Part shown: piece after piece, positions 1-7,614 of the stretch
Layout of the letters: each line of letters opens with the position of its first letter
Numbering within the stretch: position 1 is the stretch's first letter
Assembly (NCBI GenBank): GCA_015063845.1
Contig: SVTJ01000002.1
Location: 1 to 64,000 of the forward strand
Reading direction: 5' to 3'
Length of the DNA stretch: 64,000 nt
Source of the DNA: Oscillospiraceae bacterium
GTDB taxonomy: Bacteria; Bacillota; Clostridia; Oscillospirales; CAG-272
Program-made: the position numbers and the translations under genes
Notes under the pieces: generated by a model
The model's database searches: none
What the model was told of the DNA's origin: nothing
What the model saw: only the letters and a program-made list of their open reading frames with translations

Positions 1-321
1 TTTGATTATGTAATCATAAAAACAACGATAGCCAAGATTCGCGAATGTGGGGGTAATATTTATCAAGCAACAAGACGTGCTTGGAAAGTTGGCGAAAGAA
101 TAAAACAATATAAGTATGTTTTGTCAGTTGTAAATAAAGTGGTGCAAGCTGTCTATGTCGTAGATAATTGGCACGTGATTGAAGACGGTGAGGCTAAAGG
201 GCGCTATGAATTTTTTGGTAGCGAAGCAACAGGAACGAGTTTTGATAGTCTTGTTGGAAAAACAATCCCCGCAAAGTACAGAAGCAAGGGAATGGCATCC
301 CCTGTAGTTTATAAAAAGTGA
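1..321 (+). CDS. hypothetical protein, C-terminal fragment
   Basis: The reading frame is open from the first base of the window to the TGA at 319-321, so this is the last 106 residues of a longer protein whose start lies outside. The visible part has a basic helical stretch and then a compact segment with spaced motifs (VQAVYVVDNW, GRYEFFG, VGKTIP, KYR, SPVVY). That pattern recalls the C-terminal domain of some uncharacterised GIY-YIG/LEM-3-like proteins; this is recollection, not a search result. An internal TTG at 121 could be mistaken for a start, but it lacks a ribosome binding site and lies inside the continuous frame. The frame ends about 20 bases before a pair of palindromic repeats. 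Confidence 0.6.
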   Translation, partial: FDYVIIKTTIAKIRECGGNIYQATRRAWKVGERIKQYKYVLSVVNKVVQAVYVVDNWHVIEDGEAKGRYEFFGSEATGTSFDSLVGKTIPAKYRSKGMASPVVYKK

Positions 322-340
322 CGTCAAAGATCACCGCCCG

Positions 341-568
341 TGTCATCCTGAGTGGAGTTCTCCCCCGAGATTCCACCTTCGCTCCGCTCGGTGCTGCTAC
401 GCAGTTCGACTTGCTACGCTCGCTCAGGATGACACCTAAATGCAACCTCGCCCGTGTCATCCTGAGTGGAGCGAAGCGGAATCGAACTTTTTCGTCTGAG
501 ATCCCAAACGCCGCTACGCACCGTTTGATCCTCGCTATGCTCGGATTTCGACTACGCTCAGGATGACA
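341..568. repeat. two tandem REP-like palindromic repeat units
   Basis: Two units are each bounded by the perfect inverted arms TGTCATCCTGAG and CTCAGGATGACA. Unit 1 spans 341-352 to 423-434 and unit 2 spans 455-466 to 557-568. The interiors share sub-motifs (GAGTGGAG, GATTC, TCGACT, TACGCT) but are not identical, so these are members of a dispersed family rather than a fresh duplication. The units fill most of the 304-base gap between the first gene and the GIY-YIG gene. A further related piece (GGGATCTCGGGCGAAA) runs up to that gene's ribosome binding site. Reading frames across the repeats look accidental. Confidence 0.8.
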
Positions 569-625
569 TAGACGAAAAAGCGCCGAGCAACGCGAAGGCG
601 GGATCTCGGGCGAAAAGGAGAACAA

Positions 626-907
626 ATGTATTACGTTTACATACTCACTAACAAAACCGATGCCGTATTGTATATCGGTATAACCAATGATTTGCGACGA
701 CGTTTGTATGAGCATAAAAACGAGCAAATTGAGGGCTTTACAAAGAAATATCACGTTCACAAGCTTGTCTATTTTGAAGAATATTCCGATGTGAATGATG
801 CAATAGCACGTGAGAAGCAATTAAAGCGTTGGGTACGCTCCAAAAAGAATTGGCTTGTGGAGACAAAAAATCCAAACTGGGATGATTGGAGCGAAAGATT
901 TATTTAG
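626..907 (+). CDS. GIY-YIG nuclease domain protein (UPF0213/YhbQ-like)
   Basis: A 93-residue stand-alone GIY-YIG domain. The signature is complete: YYVYILTN at residues 2-9, YIGIT near 17-21, LRRRLYEH (catalytic Arg region) near 24-31, and the family tail with EKQLKRW and a conserved NPNWDDW. The small single-domain GIY-YIG family occurs in many bacteria; members cut or bind branched or single-stranded DNA, but the cellular role is mostly unknown. AAAAGGAG stands 5-6 bases before the ATG. It lies directly behind two palindromic repeats, with no partner gene that would mark it as part of a homing or restriction system. Confidence 0.88.
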   Translation: MYYVYILTNKTDAVLYIGITNDLRRRLYEHKNEQIEGFTKKYHVHKLVYFEEYSDVNDAIAREKQLKRWVRSKKNWLVETKNPNWDDWSERFI

Positions 908-974
908 CCCAAAATAACTCTTTTATCCTCTTGCCCCGTGTCGAAAGTGTCGTGTGTCTCGAAAGGATCCGCAA

Positions 975-1220
975 ATGAAAAAAGATAAAAAGAATCTTAA
1001 AGAAGCGTTTTTGGAAGGACTGCTCGAAATCGTACTGACCTTAGTATTCTTTGGCATAGGCGCTCTTATCGTCAGTGCTTTCGGAATTGAATTGGACTCG
1101 CCAAGCATTGATTTTGATTTGATCGTTTTGCTAGGTATCATCGTTCTTGTTGCTGTTTTTGGACTTGTATGCGTATTGGTTCAATTCCTCAAGAAAACGG
1201 TCAAGGGCAAACAAAAATAA
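975..1220 (+). CDS. small membrane protein, unknown
   Basis: An 81-residue protein with a lysine-rich N-terminus and two hydrophobic segments (about residues 15-37 and 48-70), ending in a basic tail; probably a two-pass inner membrane protein. The ATG at 975 is chosen because GAAAGGA sits at a proper distance before it; a GTG at 954 in the same frame would put that site inside the gene. No family recognised. It lies in a same-strand run of small genes (1265 onward), with about 45 bases to the next. Confidence 0.6.
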   Translation: MKKDKKNLKEAFLEGLLEIVLTLVFFGIGALIVSAFGIELDSPSIDFDLIVLLGIIVLVAVFGLVCVLVQFLKKTVKGKQK

Positions 1221-1264
1221 AACGCTGCATAATTGCCGCGTTACTATATTGAAATGGAGAATAA

Positions 1265-1894
1265 ATGAAAGCATCAAAAGAACAGAATTTTGAAAGAGAA
1301 TTACCGTCGGGCTACAAACAGGCGTTGTACATAAACGCGAAAAACGCCAAGTTCGGTATCATATTTAATTTGATATCCCTTGCGATCACGGTGCTCGTCA
1401 TGTTCCTTGCGTTCACTTCTTTGAAGCTTGGCGGCAAGCTGTCGTCGGATATACTTGACATAGAGTTTCACCGTCTTATCATTGCTTATGCTGTTTTGAT
1501 AGTTGCGATGCTCGGATATATCGTGCTGCACGAATTGGTGCACGGTGTCGCTTACAAGGCGCTCACGAGAGAAAAGCTGACCTTCGGTATGAGCTGGAGC
1601 TGCGCCTTCTGCGGAGTTCCCAAAATATATACCTATCGCAAGACCGCTCTTGTTTCTGTGCTTGCTCCGTTCATCTTTTTCACGCTGATATTACTCCCAA
1701 CAGCAGTCGCGCTTTATTTTATCAGCCCGCTTTATTTTCTTATCACATCACTGATACTTGGTCTGCATCTCGGCGGCTGTAGCGGAGACCTATACGTGAC
1801 CTTTCTCCTTTTGGCAAAGTTCAAGAGCCCCAAGGCGCTTATGCGCGATACAGGCCCCGAACAGTATTTTTATATTCCCGAGGAAACAAAATGA
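1265..1894 (+). CDS. DUF3267-type putative zincin metalloprotease, membrane-bound
   Basis: 209 residues with about four hydrophobic segments and an HExxH motif (HELVH, around residue 88) followed by G and Y, as in the DUF3267 family of putative membrane zincin peptidases. A conserved GGCSGD stretch near residue 180 matches the second half of that family. The substrate is unknown. The strong GGAGA site just upstream supports the ATG. It overlaps the next gene by four bases (ATGA), so the two are probably co-translated. Confidence 0.8.
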   Translation: MKASKEQNFERELPSGYKQALYINAKNAKFGIIFNLISLAITVLVMFLAFTSLKLGGKLSSDILDIEFHRLIIAYAVLIVAMLGYIVLHELVHGVAYKALTREKLTFGMSWSCAFCGVPKIYTYRKTALVSVLAPFIFFTLILLPTAVALYFISPLYFLITSLILGLHLGGCSGDLYVTFLLLAKFKSPKALMRDTGPEQYFYIPEETK

Positions 1895-2661
1895 AAAGCT
1901 TTTTATTCACGGTCGATGACAACATACGTTGCTTTGAAAACCTGACAAACAATAGCTACGGAAGCATTTTTGAGCATCCGTATCTCGGTATGTACAAGCG
2001 TTTACACGAAAAATACGGACTTAAGATACAACTAAATCTGTTTTTTGAGAACGACAGCTTCTGCCTGTCCGATATGACCGACAGATATAAGGACGAATGG
2101 CAGGCAAGCTCCGATTGGCTCAAGCTTTCGTTCCATTCAAAGCTTGAAAACGTAAAGCCGTATGAGTTCTCGGGTTATGATGAGGTATACGGCGATTGCC
2201 AAAGCGTGCACCGTGAGATAGTGCGCTTTGCGTCTGCCTCTGCGCTTGGCAAGACCACTACGCTACACTATTGCCGCACCACGGCGGACGGCATCCGCGC
2301 GCTCAAGGACTGCGGAGTTGAGGGCCTTCTTGGACTTTACGGAAACGCTGACGCTCCCCGCACGTCGTATCAAAGCACCGAGACGGAGTGCGAGGCAATA
2401 CGCCGCGGCGATATAGTTTTTTCGGATGACATCGCCTTTGCGGGAATAGACGTTATACTGAATAGCCATTCGGTAGAAAATATACTTAAAAAGCTTGAGG
2501 CACTCACCTCACGTGAGCTTATCAAGGTAATGATACACGAGCAGTATTTTTACCCCGATTACCCTCGTTATCAAGAAAATTTTGAAGAAAAGCTGGCAAC
2601 AACGTTTGAGTTTTTAACGCAGCTCGGCTATAACAGCACATTTTTTGAGGAGCATATATGA
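1891..2661 (+). CDS. polysaccharide deacetylase-like protein
   Basis: 256 residues with the look of a NodB/CE4-type barrel: FTVDDN at residues 6-11 carries the Asp pair that normally starts the metal site, KIQLNLFFEND is a typical second strand, and LSFHS near residue 78 provides a metal-binding His. The usual H-x3-H is reduced, and the C-terminal HEQYF/PDYPRYQ region resembles a subgroup annotated only as deacetylase or hydrolase. Function on a glycan is inference. It overlaps its neighbours by four bases at both ends, so it belongs to a translationally coupled trio (1265-2987). Confidence 0.6.
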   Translation: MKSFLFTVDDNIRCFENLTNNSYGSIFEHPYLGMYKRLHEKYGLKIQLNLFFENDSFCLSDMTDRYKDEWQASSDWLKLSFHSKLENVKPYEFSGYDEVYGDCQSVHREIVRFASASALGKTTTLHYCRTTADGIRALKDCGVEGLLGLYGNADAPRTSYQSTETECEAIRRGDIVFSDDIAFAGIDVILNSHSVENILKKLEALTSRELIKVMIHEQYFYPDYPRYQENFEEKLATTFEFLTQLGYNSTFFEEHI

Positions 2662-2987
2662 CAGCGTTTTTAATCACCGCCTTTTTGGGACTATTGTTAA
2701 TAGTCATCGGCATCATAAATATGACGGGTAACATTTCTTCCTTGCATTGGTATCACAGACAAAGAGTTGCCAAGGAAGATATAAAACCCCTTGGTAAGCG
2801 TGTGGGCATTGGCACGATACTTTGCGGCGCGGCAATCATATTTTTTGGAGCAATGTCTCTTATTTACGAGCTAACCTCTCTTATGCCGCTTATGTGGATA
2901 GGCTCGACAGTAATGCTTATATGTATCGCAATAGGCATTTTTATAACGCTCAAGGCAATCATCAAGTACAATAAGGGATTATTCTGA
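2658..2987 (+). CDS. small three-pass membrane protein, unknown
   Basis: 109 residues with hydrophobic segments near residues 3-21, 50-70 and 77-98. The loop after the first segment carries a conserved-looking HWYHRQRVAKEDIKPLGKRVG stretch that I have seen in unnamed Firmicutes membrane proteins. The ATG overlaps the stop of the deacetylase-like gene by four bases. No function can be assigned; co-translation suggests it serves the same process as the two genes before it. Confidence 0.65.
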   Translation: MTAFLITAFLGLLLIVIGIINMTGNISSLHWYHRQRVAKEDIKPLGKRVGIGTILCGAAIIFFGAMSLIYELTSLMPLMWIGSTVMLICIAIGIFITLKAIIKYNKGLF

Positions 2988-2996
2988 GGAATGCGT

Positions 2997-3662
2997 ATGA
3001 AGCTGATCTTAAATGCACTTATAAAATTTATAGTCGGTCTTGCGCTGATCGGTGTGCTACTGTTTTTGCCCGCGTGGACATTCAAGTATATGGGTGCGTG
3101 GCTGTTTATCGCGCTGTTATTTATACCTATGCTCATTATGGGCATCGTGCTTCTTATCAAAGCGCCCGACCTACTCAAAAAAAGGTTGAACGGCAAGGAA
3201 AAGCAAAGCGCTCAAAAGGGCGTGCTTGCTCTGTCGGGACTGATGTTTCCCGTGGGATTTGTGCTCTCGGCTCTTGACTTCCGCTTTGGCTGGTCACACG
3301 TGCCTCTTTGGCTCGTCATTGTGGCAAGCGCGTTGTTTCTGACAGGCTATGCGCTTTACGCTGAGGTCATGAGAGAAAACGCATACCTTTCCCGCACCGT
3401 AGAGGTGCAAGCGGGGCAAAAGGTCATAAGCACGGGGCTTTACGGCATAGTACGACATCCTATGTATCTTGCGACTCTCTTTATGTTTTTGCCTCTCCCT
3501 CTCATACTCGGCTCATACTGGGGACTTATCCCATTTGCTCTCTATCCGGTTGTTATCGTCATTCGCATAATCGACGAGGAAAAGGTACTGACAGACGGGC
3601 TTGACGGCTATGCGGAATACAAGCAAAAGGTAAAATATAGACTTATACCGTTTATATGGTAA
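2997..3662 (+). CDS. isoprenylcysteine carboxyl methyltransferase-like membrane protein
   Basis: 221 residues, five or so membrane segments, with the ICMT/PEMT-family C-terminal signature: STGLYGIVRHPMYLA (SAM-binding RHPxY) followed by the DEEKVL...Y..Y....YRLIPFIW end. Bacterial members methylate lipids or small hydrophobic substrates; the substrate here is unknown. Two in-frame ATGs exist, 2991 and 2997. GAGGA ends at 2990, so only 2997 has workable spacing (six bases). It follows the previous gene by nine bases. Confidence 0.82.
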   Translation: MKLILNALIKFIVGLALIGVLLFLPAWTFKYMGAWLFIALLFIPMLIMGIVLLIKAPDLLKKRLNGKEKQSAQKGVLALSGLMFPVGFVLSALDFRFGWSHVPLWLVIVASALFLTGYALYAEVMRENAYLSRTVEVQAGQKVISTGLYGIVRHPMYLATLFMFLPLPLILGSYWGLIPFALYPVVIVIRIIDEEKVLTDGLDGYAEYKQKVKYRLIPFIW

Positions 3663-3684
3663 GCAAGCTGTGAAAGGAATAAAA

Positions 3685-4188
3685 ATGAATAATAAAACCA
3701 CCTACTCGTTCGAGCTGCTGTTAAAACTTAATTTGTTTATTTCAAAAAACAAAAAGCGACGCCTTGCGCTAACGGCAATATTGGAAATACTTCTCGGAAT
3801 TGTCTTTTTGGCTGCTACGTATATTACCCAAGACATAGTTGACCCCGTTTTAGTATTTTTCGGAATTGCCTTTTTGGCTACTGCTTTTATCTGTATTACG
3901 GCACTTGTAAAAAGTCGCAAAAATGCCGTTTCCGCACAAGTGAGCAAGCAACTGCAAGAAAACTCCGCTATCTCCATTGAATATGAATTTGATGATGAGC
4001 ATATCAGCGTGGATTTTCATAGCGAACAAGTACAAACCAACTCAAAAATAAAATACTCTTACGTTTCATCAGTAGAAAAGATAGATAATAAAACCTGTTA
4101 TTTCCTCGCCAAAAACGGAACATATTATTTGATATATGACGAGCAGGGAATAGACGGCTATTTTTCGCACATCGCAGAAAGAATATAA
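3685..4188 (+). CDS. YcxB-like domain membrane protein
   Basis: 167 residues: a short cytoplasmic start, two membrane segments near residues 24-42 and 50-70, then a soluble beta-rich domain (EYEFDDEHISVDF, YSYVSSVEKIDNKTCYFLAKN) that matches the YcxB-like C-terminal domain of many Firmicutes proteins. Function of the family is unknown. The ATG at 3685 is preferred to a GTG at 3670 because AAAGGA lies between the two. Confidence 0.7.
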   Translation: MNNKTTYSFELLLKLNLFISKNKKRRLALTAILEILLGIVFLAATYITQDIVDPVLVFFGIAFLATAFICITALVKSRKNAVSAQVSKQLQENSAISIEYEFDDEHISVDFHSEQVQTNSKIKYSYVSSVEKIDNKTCYFLAKNGTYYLIYDEQGIDGYFSHIAERI

Positions 4189-4192
4189 GAAA

Positions 4193-4609
4193 ATGGTAGA
4201 TATAAAAATATACAGTCAACTGCCGCGCGAGGCAATGGACATTCGTATAAAGGTATTCGTTGACGAGCAAGGATTTGTCGACGACGTTGACGAGATAGAT
4301 GCCGAAGCGACACATTTTGTGGCTTATATCGGCGAAAAAGCAATAGGCACCTGCCGTGCGTACAAGCAAGCAGACGGCGCATATATCGTCGGAAGAATTG
4401 CGGTCTTGCGCGAAAGTCGCGGCCAGGGAATAGGCTCGTGTCTTTTAAACACGGCCGAAACAAACATAAAGAACATCGGGGGAGCTCGAGTATTGATACA
4501 CGCTCAGCTTCACGCAAAAGGCTTTTATGAGTTCTGCGGCTACACCGCCTTTGGCGATATAGAATACGAGCAAGGTCAGCCGCATATATGGTTGGAAAAG
4601 AAGATATAA
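4193..4609 (+). CDS. GNAT family N-acetyltransferase
   Basis: 138 residues of the ElaA/YjcF-like GNAT subgroup: IRIKVFVDEQGFV at residues 16-28, VGRIAVLRESRGQGIGSCLL (acetyl-CoA pyrophosphate loop R-x2-G-x-G) near 66-85, and the FYEFCGYTAFG end with the usual acceptor-site Tyr. It transfers an acetyl group from acetyl-CoA to an amine that cannot be named from sequence. It starts five bases after the YcxB-like gene and has a poor ribosome binding site, so translation may depend on that gene. Confidence 0.85.
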   Translation: MVDIKIYSQLPREAMDIRIKVFVDEQGFVDDVDEIDAEATHFVAYIGEKAIGTCRAYKQADGAYIVGRIAVLRESRGQGIGSCLLNTAETNIKNIGGARVLIHAQLHAKGFYEFCGYTAFGDIEYEQGQPHIWLEKKI

Positions 4610-4625
4610 AATTAAGGAGACATTT

Positions 4626-5798
4626 ATGACAAAAATAGGACTTGTTCTTGAGGGCGGCGGAATGCGCGGTATATACACAGCAGGCGTTCTCGACGTATTT
4701 ATGAAATACGGACTTACGTTTGACGGCATCATAGGCGTGTCGGCAGGCGTTATCCACGGCTGCTCGTTCCTTTCGGGACAAAGGGGAAGAAGCATTCGGT
4801 ATTACAAAAAATACTGCTCCGACCCTCGCTTTATGAGTGTCCGCAGTCTTTTGACAACGGGAAATATGGTAGGCGTTGACTTTTGCTATCACGAGCTCCC
4901 CGACAAGCTTGACGTTTTCGACCACGATACGTTTTTTAAGAATATCGAAAACACCGCGTTCTACGCGACCTGTACGAACGTCGAAACGGGAAGACCCGAA
5001 TATATACGCATCACCGATATGAAAAAGCAGATAGATTACGTCCGCGCGTCGGCTTCTCTGCCGTTTATATCAAAAATAGTCAATATCGACGGCAAAAAAT
5101 ATCTTGACGGCAGCTGCACAGACGCCATTCCCGTATCCGCTTTCAGAAAAATGGGGTATGAAAAGAACGTGCTTATTCTCACTCGCCCTGCTGACTACGT
5201 AAAAAAGCAGAAAAGCAAGTACACGGCAGGTATAATTTACTCAAAATATCCCGAATTTGCAAGAGCCCTGCGCGTTCAGCACAGAAGATACAACAGAACT
5301 ATGGGCAAGATAGCGGAGCTTGAAAAGCAGGGAAGCGTTTTTGTGATACGCCCATCAAAGCCGCTCGAGATCGAAAGGCTCGAAAGCAACCCTGAGGTCA
5401 TTGGACGCGTATACAATATCGGAAAGGCTGACGGAGAGAAGTACGTAAAGCGACTTATAAAATGGCTGGCTTTTCAGAAAAAAGAGGAGCAGGAGCTTAC
5501 ACTCGACCAAAAGGTATATATGTACGTAGCTAAGATACCCAAGGGCAAGGTAGTGACCTACGGACAAATTGCAGAGCATCTCGGAGACAAGCAGCTGGCG
5601 AGAACGGTAGGAAGTATACTGCACCGCAATCCCGACCCGGACAAGATACCTTGCTATAAGGTAGTAAACGCCAAGGGACAGCTTGCGGACAAGTTCGCCT
5701 TCGGCGGCATAGAGCGTCAAAAGAAAAAGCTCATAGCCGAGGGCATAGAGGTCGAAAACTACACCGTCGACCTCAAAAAATACCAGTGGAAAGAATAA
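4626..5798 (+). CDS. patatin-like phospholipase fused to O6-alkylguanine-DNA alkyltransferase (MGMT) domain
   Basis: One uninterrupted 390-residue frame. Residues 1-285 are a YjjU-type patatin-like lipase: oxyanion loop EGGGMRG near 9-15, nucleophile GVSAG near 38-42, and catalytic Asp in LDGS near 160, followed by the family's RPSKPLEIERLE segment. Residues 295-390 are a complete C-terminal MGMT domain: KGKVVTYGQIAEHLG helix-turn-helix, ARTVGS Arg finger, and the PCYKVV motif with the acceptor Cys (usually PCHRV). Both active sites are intact. AAGGAG precedes the ATG. The two activities, membrane lipid hydrolysis and DNA repair, are not usually joined; a stop lost between adjacent genes would explain it. 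Confidence 0.85.
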   Translation: MTKIGLVLEGGGMRGIYTAGVLDVFMKYGLTFDGIIGVSAGVIHGCSFLSGQRGRSIRYYKKYCSDPRFMSVRSLLTTGNMVGVDFCYHELPDKLDVFDHDTFFKNIENTAFYATCTNVETGRPEYIRITDMKKQIDYVRASASLPFISKIVNIDGKKYLDGSCTDAIPVSAFRKMGYEKNVLILTRPADYVKKQKSKYTAGIIYSKYPEFARALRVQHRRYNRTMGKIAELEKQGSVFVIRPSKPLEIERLESNPEVIGRVYNIGKADGEKYVKRLIKWLAFQKKEEQELTLDQKVYMYVAKIPKGKVVTYGQIAEHLGDKQLARTVGSILHRNPDPDKIPCYKVVNAKGQLADKFAFGGIERQKKKLIAEGIEVENYTVDLKKYQWKE

Positions 5799-6583
5799 TG
5801 AAAAGAACACTTATAACAACCGATATCACAAAATATCCCGAGCAGCTCCAAGGGCTTTTGTCAGCTGCTGACATCTACGACAGTAGCTGCTCTCCCGAGG
5901 CGAGGGTGATATTTATCGATAAGGACGGCGGATACTTTCTGAAGTCCGCACCAAAGGGAAGCCTTGAAAAAGAGGCAGCGCTTACAGAGTATTTGTATTC
6001 AAAAAAGCTGTCTCCGCACATCGTCTCCTATATCTCCGACGAGCGCGACTGGCTGCTCACCGAGCGGGCGCGTGGCGAGGACTGCACGCACTCCGTGTAT
6101 CTCAACGACCCACGTCGCCTCTGCGACACGCTCGCCTTGCTGTTGCGCGAGCTTCATGAAACTCACGCTTGTGGCTGTCCTGTGACCGACCGTATGAGCG
6201 CGTATTTTGAGCTTGTCGAACAAAATTACAAGAAAAAAGCATACGACCTCTCTTTTTATACACAAGACTACGGCAGGGCTATGGCAGACGAGGTGTTTGA
6301 CGTAGTACAAAAAAATAAGCACCTATTAAGAAATGAGGTACTGCTTCACGGAGACTACTGTCTGCCAAACATTATGCTTGATGATTGGCGCTTCAGCGCG
6401 TTTATCGACGTTGGCAACGGTGGCGTCGGCAACCGACACGTTGACCTCTATTGGGGTGCGTGGACACTGAGATTTAATCTTAAAACTGACAAATACAGAG
6501 AACGCTTTTTCGACGCGTACGGCAGAGACAAGATAGACGACGAGCTATTGAGGACGGTCGCCGCGTCGGAAGTGTTCGGATAA
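5798..6583 (+). CDS. APH(3')-like aminoglycoside phosphotransferase family protein
   Basis: 261 residues, close to the 264 of APH(3') enzymes. Key positions are present: ATP-binding Lys in YFLKSA near residue 49, the partnered Glu in KEAAL, catalytic Asp186 in HGDYCLPN with its metal-binding Asn, FIDVGN with the second metal Asp, and an ASEVFG terminus like the APH(3') drug-binding tail. These enzymes phosphorylate the 3'-OH of kanamycin-type drugs. The ATG at 5798 overlaps the stop of the fusion gene (TAATG); an upstream ATG at 5786 lacks a site. Drug modification is inferred, since chromosomal homologues may have other substrates. Confidence 0.78.
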   Translation: MKRTLITTDITKYPEQLQGLLSAADIYDSSCSPEARVIFIDKDGGYFLKSAPKGSLEKEAALTEYLYSKKLSPHIVSYISDERDWLLTERARGEDCTHSVYLNDPRRLCDTLALLLRELHETHACGCPVTDRMSAYFELVEQNYKKKAYDLSFYTQDYGRAMADEVFDVVQKNKHLLRNEVLLHGDYCLPNIMLDDWRFSAFIDVGNGGVGNRHVDLYWGAWTLRFNLKTDKYRERFFDAYGRDKIDDELLRTVAASEVFG

Positions 6584-6605
6584 AATTTATAAAGGACGGT
6601 AAAAA

Positions 6606-7565
6606 ATGAGTAAAGAAAAAAAGGTAACGGCAGCGCCTCTTGAGGACTGCCCAATCAAAAAGCACACAACAAAGTCGTGGTTTGCGGCACTTATTCTCGG
6701 TATTTTTTTCGGACTTGCGGTCATAGTTCCCGGTGTAAGTGGCTCAACCATCGCGATCATTTTCGGGTTTTACGCGGGAATGCTATACGGACTTGGGAAT
6801 ATTCTCAATGATTTCAAGCGATGCTTCGCGTTCCTTTTGCCCATCGGTATTGGCGCGATAGTCGGCTTTGGCGCCGGTTTCCTGCTCTTAAAGGAGCTTT
6901 TTGAAGCTTACGTTTTTCAGGTCGTTTGCCTGTTTGTCGGTCTTATGATAGGCGCTATACCCGCTCTGACAAGAGAAATAAAGGGAGAAAAAATAAGCGC
7001 TCTGCGCGGTATCCTGTTTGTGGTCGGATTTGCTATTCCCTTAGCAATAGGCGGACTTTCCATACTACTTATGGGTGGCGAGGAGAACACGGCAACGCTA
7101 ACGTTTTCCGTCCGTACGCTCCTTGCTTACATTCCGCTCGGCTTTGTCGTTGCTATAACGCAGATAGTCCCCGGACTCAGCGCAACGGCGATACTGATGG
7201 CATTCGGTCAGTTCAAGCCCATACTCAACAGCATAGACAAGGACGTTCTTCTTGGAGAACCCTTGATAATCTTAATGCTCGTAGCACTTGTGCTCGGCTT
7301 TGGTGTCGGCATCATTTGCATATCGAAGATATTCTCGGCAATACTCAAAAAGCACAAGGGAACGGCATTTTTTATGGTCATCGGTCTGTCCTTTGGCTCG
7401 ATAGCGTCTATGTTCCTTAACACCGACGTATACACGGTATACGTGGATTGGGCAACAAACGGAATTTCCGTACCCACGCTTATAATCTCCGCCGTGCTTC
7501 TTGCCGTCGGATTTGTCGGATCGTTCCTTCTTACAAAATACGAGCTGTCGCATAACGAATCTTGA
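6606..7565 (+). CDS. DUF368 (PopT-type) polyprenyl-phosphate translocase
   Basis: 319 residues, about nine membrane segments, with the duplicated family signature: VPGVSGSTIAIIFGFYAGM near residue 40 and VPGLSATAILMAFGQF near residue 186. DUF368 proteins were shown to recycle undecaprenyl phosphate across the membrane for cell-wall and surface-glycan synthesis. A charged cytoplasmic N-terminus of about 24 residues precedes the first segment. It lies 22 bases after the APH-like gene, so the two may be co-transcribed. Confidence 0.87.
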   Translation: MSKEKKVTAAPLEDCPIKKHTTKSWFAALILGIFFGLAVIVPGVSGSTIAIIFGFYAGMLYGLGNILNDFKRCFAFLLPIGIGAIVGFGAGFLLLKELFEAYVFQVVCLFVGLMIGAIPALTREIKGEKISALRGILFVVGFAIPLAIGGLSILLMGGEENTATLTFSVRTLLAYIPLGFVVAITQIVPGLSATAILMAFGQFKPILNSIDKDVLLGEPLIILMLVALVLGFGVGIICISKIFSAILKKHKGTAFFMVIGLSFGSIASMFLNTDVYTVYVDWATNGISVPTLIISAVLLAVGFVGSFLLTKYELSHNES

Positions 7566-7614
7566 CAAACAACCATAAATTCGTCAATTCAATAATACTA
7601 TAAGGAGATATATT

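Noticed and set aside
194-820. 208-residue minus-strand reading frame across the repeats and the GIY-YIG gene
   Set aside because: It is antisense to a recognised GIY-YIG gene, runs through REP-like palindromes and has no ribosome binding site or family features.
7562-7598. TTGACA at 7562-7567 as a promoter of the GH109-like gene
   Set aside because: The hexamer overlaps the previous stop codon and no -10 lies 16-18 bases away; the nearest AT-rich candidate is too far.
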